From NCBI GenBank assembly GCA_965656445.1, contig CBFHKO010000012.1:1-51373 (forward strand): 51,373 bases of DNA. Direction: 5' to 3'. This DNA comes from JAHEJA01 sp965656445 (GTDB lineage: Bacteria > Pseudomonadota > Alphaproteobacteria > Rhodobacterales > Rhodobacteraceae). This document shows, piece by piece, positions 1-9,031 of this stretch (position 1 is its first letter; each line of letters opens with the position of its first letter). The notes under the pieces were generated by a model. That model ran no database searches, was not told where the DNA came from, and saw only the letters and a program-made list of their open reading frames with translations. Position numbers and translations under genes: made by a program.

Positions 1-1064
1 TTCAGATGTGTCGCGTAGGTTTTGACTGAGCCCGATTTCAACACGTTTTCCAACATGACAGCCAGGTCAATTTGACCACGACCCAAAAAATCAGCCAAGG
101 AATGCGCAATGACATCTTTCTTTTGACCAACGTTCACCAAATCAAGGAAGCGTTCATTGGTATAATGAATCTTGCCCTGTCCATCGGTGAATATCATCGC
201 ATCCGAGCTATTGTGAAAGACAGATATCAGATTAGAAATAAACGTATCATCAGAGGTGCTAACATCCGTGTCTGTAAGGACTTTGCACATCAACACTTTC
301 TGACCAGCGGTGCGGTATAACTCACACGAAAGCTCTAAGTCTTGCGCAGCTCCATTGCGCTCGAACTGTGACACAATGCTGTGGTTGTTTTGCGCGCAGA
401 GAGTTAGGCGTTCCACAAAATCGCGCTTTTCGGCTGACTTGACCAAACGCGATTGAAATTTTGTTCCACTTAGACTGTCCATTTCGCTGCCGAACATGTC
501 AGCGAGCGCTTGGTTGCAATGAAGGATAGTTCCTGAATCCGCATTGATAAAAGCAATTGGGTCCGTAGTGTGCTTCATCAACATTTTGAAATGAGCATCG
601 AATTCGCGGCGCTCTTCGTTGCTTTTCTCAACGGCGAGCTGGGCTTGGACCAAGCGTTGCTGCGTTTCTGAGAGGCCACGCAAATCGCGTCCGAGCATGA
701 GAATTTTGTTATGCGTTCCCAAGCAATGGAAATTATAGCGTACAGGGAACTTCCACTTTGCATTATCTTTGTGGTTTAGCTCTAAACCGTAAAGGATGGT
801 CTCGCCACCTTGAAGTCTTTTGAGGGCCTTATCAAGCTTTGGGAGGCTATCTGGAGCCAAAAATTTCGTTAGTGGGTGCGTTTCCCAATGACTAAGATCA
901 CCGTATGACTCGTTCGGTGAGTTCAGCAAAACCGAATGGATTGTGCAATCCATGTCAATCAGGAGGGCGATATCAGATGATGTCGCAAGAATACCCCCGA
1001 GGTATTCTGGTTCGATCATCGGAATTGCACCGAATTCCCAAGACAGGCTTGAATTGCTCTTCAT
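1..1064 (-). CDS. ppsR: PpsR/CrtJ photosynthesis repressor (partial, C-terminus outside window)
   Basis: Reading the minus strand from the ATG at 1064 gives an open frame of 354 codons that runs off the left edge, so the C-terminal helix-turn-helix part is not visible. What is visible is an N-terminal PAS-type region, then GRDLRGLSETQQRLVQAQLA (about residues 135-154), which matches the PpsR signature before the linker helix, and then two further PAS-like segments (DPIAFINADSG and DAMIFTDGQGKIHYTNERF). PpsR/CrtJ is the aerobic repressor of bch, crt and puc genes and binds TGT-N12-ACA palindromes, of which several lie in this window. The start overlaps the ppaA stop (TAATG), so the two genes are probably translationally coupled. 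The frame is absent from a simple start-to-stop ORF list because its stop is beyond the window. Confidence 0.93.
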   Translation of the reverse strand, partial: MKSNSSLSWEFGAIPMIEPEYLGGILATSSDIALLIDMDCTIHSVLLNSPNESYGDLSHWETHPLTKFLAPDSLPKLDKALKRLQGGETILYGLELNHKDNAKWKFPVRYNFHCLGTHNKILMLGRDLRGLSETQQRLVQAQLAVEKSNEERREFDAHFKMLMKHTTDPIAFINADSGTILHCNQALADMFGSEMDSLSGTKFQSRLVKSAEKRDFVERLTLCAQNNHSIVSQFERNGAAQDLELSCELYRTAGQKVLMCKVLTDTDVSTSDDTFISNLISVFHNSSDAMIFTDGQGKIHYTNERFLDLVNVGQKKDVIAHSLADFLGRGQIDLAVMLENVLKSGSVKTYATHL

Positions 1065-1855
1065 TATTTTGCTCCCTCAAGTCGCCGCAACTTTCGCAGC
1101 TTTGGTAGTCTATAGTCTATATTGCCAATCAGAACGTCAAGGTCATTGGTCGCTACGTCGAATTGGTTAGGTATCGTCTCTATACGGTCACAGTACAGAA
1201 TTGGACCACCCAAAGCGAAAAGGGGGCGAGCCCCTCCTTTGGGGTGTATTGATTTAATGCAGTCTGCATACTGCTGCGTTATCTCGTTTTCAGCGGATGA
1301 AAAGAGGACCGCATCAAATTCTTGCTCGTGAAGGAGATCAACAATTTGTTCTTGGGTCGTCCCAATTTCAACCTTTACAGAGAGCCCTAGCCTGCGCAGC
1401 TTGTCGGTAAGCACCAAGGCGCCTAAAGTGTGCTGCTCTTGGCAGAACACAACAACAAGCACGCATTTTCCATCTTGGTCACGCAGCTCTTGTTCACGCT
1501 CATTGATAATTCGCTTTAAAAGCAAGTGGAGGTGTGATGTGCCGATGGTCACGTCAGAAAATCCCAACGTGTCGTCGGCCCATTTTTGGCCAAGTGCGCG
1601 TGCTGCGTTTGGGATAATGTGATCAATGATTGCATCGCCATTGACCCCTTTTTTCACTAAATACGCGAGGGCGTCATCTGGTGTAAACTTGCTCGACAAC
1701 GAGTAGTTTTCCAACCATCCGGTGACCGTGTCAAATAACGCTGACTTTGACGGCCTGATATGCGTGCTGGCATCGGTCATGGCCTTGCTTGCAAGCCGCG
1801 CAATGTCGGATTGCTGAAGGTCTGATGTGTTCAAATTTGTTTTTTGTTTTTTCAA
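1064..1855 (-). CDS. ppaA: PpaA/AerR-type B12-domain antirepressor
   Basis: The 263-aa protein has the PpaA/AerR layout: a variable N-terminus, a helical segment (about 60-125, with SHLHLLLKRI), and a Rossmann-like cobalamin-binding domain (about 130-235) containing EQHTLGALVLTDKLRRLG, where the His could serve as the cobalamin ligand by family analogy. In Rhodobacter, PpaA/AerR modulates PpsR/CrtJ activity in response to light and redox state. The gene lies directly upstream of ppsR with a TAATG overlap, as in other Rhodobacterales clusters. No BLUF domain is present, so it is not AppA. A PpsR-type box (1903-1920) lies 48 nt upstream of the start, which suggests autoregulation. The Fe-S/haem (SCHIC) alternative for the cofactor cannot be excluded from sequence alone. 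Confidence 0.88.
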   Translation of the reverse strand: MKKQKTNLNTSDLQQSDIARLASKAMTDASTHIRPSKSALFDTVTGWLENYSLSSKFTPDDALAYLVKKGVNGDAIIDHIIPNAARALGQKWADDTLGFSDVTIGTSHLHLLLKRIINEREQELRDQDGKCVLVVVFCQEQHTLGALVLTDKLRRLGLSVKVEIGTTQEQIVDLLHEQEFDAVLFSSAENEITQQYADCIKSIHPKGGARPLFALGGPILYCDRIETIPNQFDVATNDLDVLIGNIDYRLPKLRKLRRLEGAK

Positions 1856-1902
1856 TTTTCGTCCCCAGTCATATCAAACAAGGGCGACGCAAAAAAAGCA
1901 CA

Positions 1903-1920
1903 TGTTGTGTTAGACTTACA
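1903..1920. promoter_or_regulatory. Candidate PpsR box upstream of ppaA-ppsR
   Basis: TGT-N12-ACA (1903-1905 and 1918-1920) lies in the divergent ppaA/bchF intergenic region, 48 nt before the ppaA start. The pattern alone has about 12 chance occurrences expected in a window this size (51373/4096), so this single box is supported mainly by its location. Confidence 0.5.
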
Positions 1921-2035
1921 CTAATGCTCTCAAATTTGGGGTGATCTGTCAATTTTTTCACTCACCTTTTCGTCGTTTTTATTGCAGGTTATCTGTGGTG
2001 GCGGTTCCCCAGCGCCAGCCGAGTTGCATTCTATA

Positions 2036-2108
2036 TGTATAAAACTTTTTACACATATAGCGCCAATATGTAAGTTTTTATTGACATAATTTTTTACTAA
2101 GCGATACT
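2036..2108 (+). promoter_or_regulatory. bchF promoter with two PpsR boxes
   Basis: Two TGT-N12-ACA boxes occur at 2036-2053 and 2069-2086, separated by 15 bp. The first is close to a perfect palindrome (TGTATAAAACTTTTTACA) and sits at the core of a longer dyad (arms 2031-2038 and 2053-2060). The second contains TTGACA at 2081-2086, which with GATACT at 2103-2108 (16-bp spacing) forms a sigma70-like promoter facing bchF. PpsR bound here would cover the -35 element. This promoter probably drives the long bchF-to-cycA transcript. Confidence 0.75.
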
Positions 2109-2176
2109 TTGACGGAAAGAAGCGTTTCACAAAAGCGCCTGCACTGAGGTGCGATGAAACAAGGGAACATGGGGTT

Positions 2177-2638
2177 TTGCTCTATACATCTGAACAAAAA
2201 CAACGCCGCGATTCGACTGTCTGGACAGTGGTTCAAGGTGTGTTAGCGCCGATGCAGTTTCTCGTGTTTTTGGTGTCTGTGGCGCTTGTCCTGCGATATC
2301 TGACGACAGGTGACGGATATGCACTGGCGACATATTCCATCATTCTTAAGACTGCATTTTTGCTTTTGATTATGGTGACGGGGGCAATCTGGGAAAAGGT
2401 TGTTTTTGGGCAATATCTTCTTGCACCAGCGTTCTTTTGGGAAGATGTGGTGAGCTTTTTTGTGATCGCGCTCCATCTTGGCTATGTTATCGCACTCATG
2501 ACAAATATCATGTCAAAGCAACAGCTTATGGCTTTGGCTTTGGTGGCTTATGCCGCCTATGTTGTCAACGCCCTTCAGTTCATTTTAAAGTTACGCGCTG
2601 CGCGCCTGCAATCTACGACTGGAGCCAGTTATGCCTGA
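2177..2638 (+). CDS. bchF: 3-vinyl bacteriochlorophyllide hydratase BchF
   Basis: The 153-aa membrane protein carries the conserved BchF stretches LYTSEQKQRRD, WTVVQGVLAPMQFLVF and VTGAIWEKVVFGQYLLAPAFFWEDV, with about four hydrophobic segments. It hydrates the 3-vinyl group of the bacteriochlorophyll precursor to 3-hydroxyethyl. The start is unusual. The family N-terminus aligns to LYTxEQ, and the only suitable codon there is TTG at 2177, with AAGGGA at 2161-2166 as a possible ribosome site. Nearby ATGs at 2154 and 2169 are out of frame. It is the first gene of the long plus-strand operon and overlaps bchN by 8 nt. Confidence 0.9.
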   Translation: MLYTSEQKQRRDSTVWTVVQGVLAPMQFLVFLVSVALVLRYLTTGDGYALATYSIILKTAFLLLIMVTGAIWEKVVFGQYLLAPAFFWEDVVSFFVIALHLGYVIALMTNIMSKQQLMALALVAYAAYVVNALQFILKLRAARLQSTTGASYA

Positions 2639-3908
2639 AGACATTCCTGTTATGGGCTGCGCTCAGGCGCCGATTTTGAAGGAACGTGGTCAGCACGAAG
2701 TGTTCTGTGGGTTGACCTCAATCATCTGGTTGCATCGAAAAATGCAGGATGCATTTTTTCTGGTTGTTGGCTCAAGAACCTGCGCGCATCTGCTGCAAAG
2801 TGCGGCGGGTGTGATGATTTTTGCCGAGCCTCGGTTTGCCACGGCGATCCTTGAGGAAACGGATTTGGCAGGCATGGCAGACGCGCATGATGAATTGGAT
2901 CGCACCGTTGCAGAGCTACTGTCAAGGCGACCTGACATTAAGCGCCTGTTCCTCGTTGGATCCTGTCCCTCTGAGGTGATCAAGATTGATTTGGCGACGA
3001 TGGCTGAAAAACTATCGCAGAAACATGCACCGGCTGTAAATGTCGTAAATTTTTCAGGCTCTGGTATAGAAACAACATTCACTCAGGGCGAAGATGCCTG
3101 TCTTGAAGCGATGATTCGTGATCTCGGCGAGACAGATAAAACCCAGCTCGCCATTCTCGGCGCTCTTCCTGATGTCGTGGAAGACCAAATGATGCGGCTC
3201 CTTGCTGACATGGGGCTGTCTGATGTTCTTGTCCTTCCGAATGCTAAGGTTGAGGAGGGATTAGCCGTTGGGCCCAATACGCACTTTATCTGTGCGCAGC
3301 CCTTCTTGGGGGCGACTTATGATGAGATGTGTCGCCGCAGGGCAAAACCGATTAACGCGCCGTTTCCTTTTGGGGTGAATGGAACAACAGCATGGCTAAA
3401 GGCCATCGCCGATCGCTTTGATGTGCCTAAGGCGACATTCCAAGCCGCAATAGCCGCCCCCAAAGCACGCGCAGAGGCGGCCGTTGCCAAAGTGTCTCAT
3501 GATCTAACAGGACGCCGCATTTTCTTTTTCCCAGATAGCCAGCTGGAAATTCCATTAGCGCGGTTTTTGACCCAAGAATGTGGGATGGAGCTTACTGAAG
3601 TTGGAAGCCCATATATTCACCGCGACTTGGTGGGTGCGGATCTGGACGCTTTGCCCGACCACGTTGTGATCTCTGAAGGGCAGGATGTTGATAAACAGCT
3701 TGAACGTCTGGTCCATGTCGCCCCTGATTTGACGGTCTGTGGTTTAGGTCTTGCTAATCCTCTCGAGGCCCAAGGCTTAACCACGAAATGGGCCATCGAA
3801 TTGGTCTTTAGCCCCATTCATTTCTACGAACAGGCGGCGGATTTGGCGAATTTATTTGCCCGCCCCTTGATCCGAGCGGAAAAATTAAAAGTGGGGCAGG
3901 TCGCATGA
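2631..3908 (+). CDS. bchN: Light-independent protochlorophyllide reductase subunit N
   Basis: The 425-aa NifD/NifK-like protein forms the catalytic NB heterotetramer with BchB. Three cysteines that hold the NB-cluster are at the family positions: Cys26 (HEVFCGLTS), Cys51 (SRTCAH) and Cys112 (GSCPSEV). The complex reduces ring D of protochlorophyllide in the dark, with electrons from BchL. Its start overlaps the bchF end and its stop overlaps the bchB start (ATGA), consistent with coupled translation of stoichiometric subunits. Length is normal for the family. Confidence 0.97.
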   Translation: MPEDIPVMGCAQAPILKERGQHEVFCGLTSIIWLHRKMQDAFFLVVGSRTCAHLLQSAAGVMIFAEPRFATAILEETDLAGMADAHDELDRTVAELLSRRPDIKRLFLVGSCPSEVIKIDLATMAEKLSQKHAPAVNVVNFSGSGIETTFTQGEDACLEAMIRDLGETDKTQLAILGALPDVVEDQMMRLLADMGLSDVLVLPNAKVEEGLAVGPNTHFICAQPFLGATYDEMCRRRAKPINAPFPFGVNGTTAWLKAIADRFDVPKATFQAAIAAPKARAEAAVAKVSHDLTGRRIFFFPDSQLEIPLARFLTQECGMELTEVGSPYIHRDLVGADLDALPDHVVISEGQDVDKQLERLVHVAPDLTVCGLGLANPLEAQGLTTKWAIELVFSPIHFYEQAADLANLFARPLIRAEKLKVGQVA

Positions 3909-5425
3909 AGCTGTCTGTTTGGACATATGAAGGCCCCCCTCACATCGGTGCTATTCGCGTGGCAACGGGGATGCAAAAGGTTCATCTGGTCTTGCATGCG
4001 CCGCAAGGGGACACCTACGCCGATCTTTTGTTTACCATGATCGAGCGGCGCAATCATCGCCCGCCCGTCACCTACACGACCTTTCAAGCCCGTGATTTGG
4101 GCTCAGATACGGCGACATTGTTCAAAACAGCCTGCTTAGAGGCCTATGAACGCTTTAAACCCGATCTTTTGCTGGTTGGGGCGTCCTGTACCGCTGAATT
4201 GATCCAAGATGATCCAGGGGGGTTGGCTGAGGCGCTTGGGCTTCCTATTCCTGTGGTCGCGCTTGAGCTTCCGAGTTATCAGCGCAAAGAGAACTTTGGC
4301 GCGGATGAAACCTTTTATCAGATTGTGCGCAAACTGGCCCATCCTGTTGAAAAATCGGAAAACCTCACGTGTAACCTGATCGGACCAACGGCTCTGGGAT
4401 TTCGTCACCGCGATGATATCGTTGAGTTGACGAAATTGCTGGATAGCCTTGGCATTGATGTCAATGTCTGCGCGCCCATGGGGTCGACGCCTGCGGATAT
4501 CGCGGACCTTGGGCGAGCGCATTTCAATGTGTTGATGTACCCTGAAACAGGGGAGGCGGCCTGTCGGTATCTCGAAACCCATCTTGGTCAGCCTTATACC
4601 AAAACGGTTCCGATTGGGATTGGTGCAACTACGGATTTTATTCAAGAAATTGCCACTCTTATTGAGCGCCCCGACTTGCCTCAGCAGTTTGACTCGCGGC
4701 TTCCTTGGTATTCGGCATCTATTGACAGCACCTATTTGACGGGCAAACGCGTGTTTCTCTTTGGGGATGGATCGCACGTCATGACAGCGGCGCGGATTGC
4801 GCGCGACGAAATCGGTTTTGAGGTCGTTGGCATGGGATGTTTCAACCGTGAAATGGCGCGCCCCTTGCGTCAGTTCGCGAAATCCTTCGGAGTAGAGGCG
4901 CTCATTACCGAAGACTACCTTGAGGTGGAAAAAGCCATTGCTGATCTTTCTCCTGAGCTCATCCTAGGGACACAGATGGAACGTCATATCGGCAAACGCC
5001 TTGGCATTCCTTGCGCCGTGATTTCAGCCCCCGTTCACGTCCAAGATTTCCCCGCTCGCTATTCCCCACAGATGGGACCAGAAGGGGCAAATGTCATCTT
5101 TGACACTTGGGTGCATCCTTTGGTCATGGGGCTCGAAGAGCATCTTTTGACAATGTTCCGCGATGATTTTGAATTTTCGGATGCCGCAGGCCCAAGCCAT
5201 CATCGCGCGCATTCCCCCAATTCTAATGAAACAGGTGTGCTGCAACCAGAACGGAGCAGTGCCGAAGTGATCTGGCTTAGTGACGCAGAAAGCGAGCTGC
5301 GCAAGATCCCGTTTTTCGTGCGCGGCAAAGCACGTCGCAATACAGAAAAATATGCAAGCGATCGGGGGGTCGATCAGATTTCCATTGATACGCTCTATGA
5401 AGCCAAGGCCTATTATGCGCGATAG
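3905..5425 (+). CDS. bchB: Light-independent protochlorophyllide reductase subunit B
   Basis: The 506-aa protein begins MKLSVWTYEGPPHIGAIRVA, the typical BchB N-terminus. Asp36 (QGD), the unusual fourth ligand of the [4Fe-4S] NB-cluster, is present, and Asp274 (ASIDSTYL), a catalytic residue in the Rhodobacter enzyme, is at exactly the same number. The C-terminal BchB-specific domain (about 430-506) is also present. It overlaps bchN by 4 nt and bchH by 11 nt. All key residues are intact, so the enzyme should be functional. Confidence 0.97.
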   Translation: MKLSVWTYEGPPHIGAIRVATGMQKVHLVLHAPQGDTYADLLFTMIERRNHRPPVTYTTFQARDLGSDTATLFKTACLEAYERFKPDLLLVGASCTAELIQDDPGGLAEALGLPIPVVALELPSYQRKENFGADETFYQIVRKLAHPVEKSENLTCNLIGPTALGFRHRDDIVELTKLLDSLGIDVNVCAPMGSTPADIADLGRAHFNVLMYPETGEAACRYLETHLGQPYTKTVPIGIGATTDFIQEIATLIERPDLPQQFDSRLPWYSASIDSTYLTGKRVFLFGDGSHVMTAARIARDEIGFEVVGMGCFNREMARPLRQFAKSFGVEALITEDYLEVEKAIADLSPELILGTQMERHIGKRLGIPCAVISAPVHVQDFPARYSPQMGPEGANVIFDTWVHPLVMGLEEHLLTMFRDDFEFSDAAGPSHHRAHSPNSNETGVLQPERSSAEVIWLSDAESELRKIPFFVRGKARRNTEKYASDRGVDQISIDTLYEAKAYYAR

Positions 5426-8400
5426 TGGTCTCGATATCGCCCCCTATCGCATCGCGATTATAACGCTTGATGCGCATAACGCACGTCCGTGTGAACGCGC
5501 ATTGGCGGCAATGGTGGGCGATTTTCCGGGTCTGCAAGTCAATATTTTTGCAGCGGCACAATGGGGCGAGGATCCCAAATCCTTTGATGCCGCAAAGCAG
5601 GCCATAGAGCAGGCCAATATAGTCGTTGTTAATCTGCTCTTCCTTGAAGAGCATGTGAAACCGCTCTTGCCTGTTTTATTGGCGCGCCGTGATCACTGTG
5701 ATGCCATGGTAGGGATAATCTGTGATGCTGAGCTGGTCAAATTGACCCGCATGGGCACGTTGGATATGGGCGCCCCCGAAAGCGGGACAATGGCGCTTTT
5801 GAAGCGGTTACGTGGACCCTCTAAGCCATCCACGGAAACTGGCGAAAAGAAAATGCGCATGCTGCGCCGTTTGCCCAAAATCCTTAAATATATCCCTGGT
5901 AAGGCCCAAGATTTACGTGCTTGGTTCCTTGTGATGCAATATTGGCTTGGCGGAACAGATGACAACATCGAGGCGATGTTACGGTTTCTGATGTCACGTT
6001 ATTGTTCGATCCAAGATTGGGCAGGGGCCCGTGTGGAGCCGCCCAAGGAATACCCAGATGTTGGCCTCTATCATCCAGACCTGCCAGATCGCATAACGGA
6101 TAAGATGTCAGACCTCCCACAACTCAGCGCGCCTGTTGGGCGCGTGGGTTTGGTTTTGATGCGCTCTTATGTCTTGAGCGGAGATAGCGCGCATTATGAT
6201 GCTGTAATCCGAGGGTTTGAGGCGCAAAATATTCAAGTTGTTCCAGCATTTGCGGGAGGCTTAGATGCGCGTCCTGCAATTGATGGCTATTTCCAAGACA
6301 ATGGCGTTGCTCAGGTTGATGCGCTTGTGTCTCTGTCAGGATTTTCCCTTGTCGGTGGGCCTGCCTATAATAACACAGATGCCGCTGTCGAAATCCTGTC
6401 GGGTCTCAATATTCCTTATATTGCCGCCCATCCGCTTGAGTTTCAGACGCTGTCACAGTGGGCTGACTCCAAGGGCGGATTGGGTCCGATTGAAACAACT
6501 ATGTTGGTTGCACTGCCTGAATTAGATGGGGCAACCAATCCAACTGTGTTTGCCGGACGTCACGGAGAACAGGGCGGATGTGAGGGCTGTGCCTATGCCT
6601 GTAAAGCCGCAGATATTCGTGCCATGGCCCCTTGTTTTGAACGGATTGATGCGCTTGTCGCGCGGACGAAAAAGCTTGTTCAGTTGAGAACATCAACGCA
6701 GGCAGACCGCAAAGTGGCCGTTGTCTTGTTTGGGTTTCCACCCAATGCAGGGGCGGCTGGAACGGCGGCCTATCTGGATGTCTTTGCCTCGCTTCACAAC
6801 ACATTGCTCGGCATGAAAGCAGACGGCTATACCTTGGATGTTCCTGACACTGTTGAGGAATTGCGAGACGCTGTTCTAGGCGGAAACGCCAAACAATTCG
6901 GCCAAGATGCCAATGTCGCGCATCGTCTTAGCGGTGACTGGATCGTTCGAAATACACCGTGGCTAGACGAGATCGAAGCCCAATGGGGAAGCGCGCCGGG
7001 ACGTGTGCAATCGGACGGAAGTTCGGTATTTGTCTTAGGTCAGCAATTCGGAAATGTCTTTGTAGGCCTTCAACCTGCCTTTGGATATGAGGGTGATCCG
7101 ATGAGATTGCTCTTTGAAGGTGGCTTTGCCCCTACGCATGCGTTTTCAAGCTTTTACCGTTGGCTTAATACGGAATTTAACGCGGATGCCATTTTGCATT
7201 TCGGAATGCATGGCGCGCTTGAGTTTATGCCCGGCAAACAAGTTGGATTAAACGGCAATGATTGGCCCGATCGTTTGATCGGTGATTTGCCCAATATTTA
7301 TCTATACGCCTGTAACAACCCCTCTGAGGCGAGCCTTGCCAAGCGGCGCAGCAATGCGGTGACGATCACGCATTTGACACCACCTGTAAGCGCCGCGGGC
7401 CTCTACAAAGGATTACAAGAGCTCAAGGACAGCTTGACACGCTGGCGCGAGATGGCAGGTGATGATCCCCATCGCGCCGAGCTTGAGGAACTCATTGTCC
7501 AACAGGGCGAGGCCGTGGATTTTGATACCTCAGATGTCTCAAAGCTCTGGGTGACATTGCTCGAAACCGAAGAAGCCCTCGTTCCCGAAGGGCTTCATGT
7601 TGTTGGGCGGCCTTTGTCCAAGGATCAAAGTACAGCCTATATCACAGCAGCAGGTATAGACGACACAGATCAGCACGCTCCCCTAGCTGAGCTCTTGGGC
7701 CGATCTACAGAAATCCCTGCGATCTTGAATGCACTGAATGCAGGGTTTACATCGCCCGTGGCGGGTGGGGATGTTGTGCGATCTTTGGATATTCTTCCGA
7801 CAGGTCGCAATATTCATGCCTTTGATCCCTTCCGCATGCCAACAACATTTGCTTGTCGCCAAGGGGATGAGCAGGCGCGCATGTTGCTTGAGACACACGC
7901 GTCATTGCCCAAAACAGTGGCTCTTGTTTTGTGGGGATCCGACAATATCAAATCTGACGGAACCCAGATTGCTCAGGCGCTCGCTTTGATGGGGGCCAAG
8001 CCTCGGTTTGACAGCTTTGGTCGTCTTTCTGGCGCTGACTTGATCCCGCTCAATGAATTGGGGCGTCCTCGGATTGATGTGATCATGACCCTCTCCGGGA
8101 TTTTCCGCGATCTCTTACCGCTACAAACTAAAATGCTAGCTGAGGCTGCGTATAAGGCCGCCTGTGCGGATGAAGACCCTTCGCAGAATTTCATCAAGGC
8201 TAATGTCTTGGACCATATGGCCAAAACAGGGGATGATTTGGAAACCTCTGCGTTGAGGATTTTCTCAAATGCAGAGGGGGCTTATGGATCAAATGTGAAC
8301 CAATTGGTTGATAGCTCAAGCTTTGAGGAAGAGGACGAATTGGCCGATGCCTATGAAACCCGAAAAAGCTTTGCCTATGGTCGATCTGGTAAACCAGCCC

Positions 8401-8978
8401 AGCACAAAGAATTGCTCAAAACGGTTCTGTCCAAAGTCGAGCTTGCCTATCAAAACCTAGAAAGTGTTGAGCTAGGTGTCACGACAGTCGATCACTATTT
8501 TGATACCTTGGGTGGTATATCTCGGGCGGTCAAACGCGCCCGCAATGGCCAAGACATTGATGTCTATATCTCAGATCACACCAAGGGGCGCGGGACCGTG
8601 CGCAGCCTGTCCGATCAGGTGGCCTTGGAAACGCGGTCAAGATCGCTCAACCCGAAATTCTATGAGGCCTTATTGGATCACGGAGCCGAGGGGGTTCGCC
8701 AGCTTGAGGCACATGTCACCAACACAATGGGATGGTCGGCCACAACGGGCAAAGTTGAACCATGGGTATATCAACGCATAAGCGAAACTTTTGTCTTGGA
8801 CAAAGAAATGCGGGATCGTTTGGCGGAGCTTAATCCGACCGCAAGTTCCCGTATGGCCAACCGATTACTAGAGGCGACGGATCGCGCCTATTGGTCCCCA
8901 GATGCAGAAACCATCGAAGCGCTTCAAAATGCAGCCGACGCACTTGAGGACCGGATGGAAGGAATAGCGGCACAATGA
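5415..8978 (+). CDS. bchH: Magnesium chelatase subunit H (BchH)
   Basis: This large porphyrin-binding subunit is about 1187 aa from the chosen ATG at 5415 (MRDSGLDIAPYRIAIITLD), the usual family length. The frame is open back to 5280, but that extension lies inside bchB and has no family match. Conserved CobN/Mg-chelatase segments include HFGMHGALEFMPGKQ and the C-terminal TSSRMANRLLEATDR-type region. BchH binds protoporphyrin IX, and BchI/BchD (encoded at 18713-21375 on the other strand) drive Mg insertion. The gene overlaps the bchB end and is followed by a 49-nt gap that holds an 18-codon bridging ORF before bchL. Confidence 0.96.
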   Translation: MRDSGLDIAPYRIAIITLDAHNARPCERALAAMVGDFPGLQVNIFAAAQWGEDPKSFDAAKQAIEQANIVVVNLLFLEEHVKPLLPVLLARRDHCDAMVGIICDAELVKLTRMGTLDMGAPESGTMALLKRLRGPSKPSTETGEKKMRMLRRLPKILKYIPGKAQDLRAWFLVMQYWLGGTDDNIEAMLRFLMSRYCSIQDWAGARVEPPKEYPDVGLYHPDLPDRITDKMSDLPQLSAPVGRVGLVLMRSYVLSGDSAHYDAVIRGFEAQNIQVVPAFAGGLDARPAIDGYFQDNGVAQVDALVSLSGFSLVGGPAYNNTDAAVEILSGLNIPYIAAHPLEFQTLSQWADSKGGLGPIETTMLVALPELDGATNPTVFAGRHGEQGGCEGCAYACKAADIRAMAPCFERIDALVARTKKLVQLRTSTQADRKVAVVLFGFPPNAGAAGTAAYLDVFASLHNTLLGMKADGYTLDVPDTVEELRDAVLGGNAKQFGQDANVAHRLSGDWIVRNTPWLDEIEAQWGSAPGRVQSDGSSVFVLGQQFGNVFVGLQPAFGYEGDPMRLLFEGGFAPTHAFSSFYRWLNTEFNADAILHFGMHGALEFMPGKQVGLNGNDWPDRLIGDLPNIYLYACNNPSEASLAKRRSNAVTITHLTPPVSAAGLYKGLQELKDSLTRWREMAGDDPHRAELEELIVQQGEAVDFDTSDVSKLWVTLLETEEALVPEGLHVVGRPLSKDQSTAYITAAGIDDTDQHAPLAELLGRSTEIPAILNALNAGFTSPVAGGDVVRSLDILPTGRNIHAFDPFRMPTTFACRQGDEQARMLLETHASLPKTVALVLWGSDNIKSDGTQIAQALALMGAKPRFDSFGRLSGADLIPLNELGRPRIDVIMTLSGIFRDLLPLQTKMLAEAAYKAACADEDPSQNFIKANVLDHMAKTGDDLETSALRIFSNAEGAYGSNVNQLVDSSSFEEEDELADAYETRKSFAYGRSGKPAQHKELLKTVLSKVELAYQNLESVELGVTTVDHYFDTLGGISRAVKRARNGQDIDVYISDHTKGRGTVRSLSDQVALETRSRSLNPKFYEALLDHGAEGVRQLEAHVTNTMGWSATTGKVEPWVYQRISETFVLDKEMRDRLAELNPTASSRMANRLLEATDRAYWSPDAETIEALQNAADALEDRMEGIAAQ

Positions 8979-9031
8979 CCAATTTTCACATAGACCCCGT
9001 TCACACAGACCCCGAAAGGCATCTCTCATGA
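8975..9031 (+). CDS. Possible 18-aa bridging ORF between bchH and bchL
   Basis: ATG at 8975 overlaps the bchH stop (ATGA), and the TGA at 9029-9031 overlaps the bchL ATG (ATGA again). The peptide would be MTNFHIDPVHTDPERHLS. It contains an imperfect tandem 15-bp repeat (8985-8999 and 9000-9014, one mismatch). The geometry would carry terminating ribosomes from bchH to bchL and so keep the coupling seen at neighbouring junctions. Whether it is translated is unknown, and bchL has its own reasonable ribosome site (AAAGG at about 9015-9019). Confidence 0.35.
   Translation: MTNFHIDPVHTDPERHLS

Noticed and set aside
72..320. Plus-strand ORF of 82 codons
   Set aside because: It is antisense to ppsR, which has clear PAS-domain coding in the minus frame.
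5280..5414. N-terminal extension of bchH
   Set aside because: It lies within bchB in another frame, has no BchH-like sequence, and the ATG at 5415 gives the usual family length.
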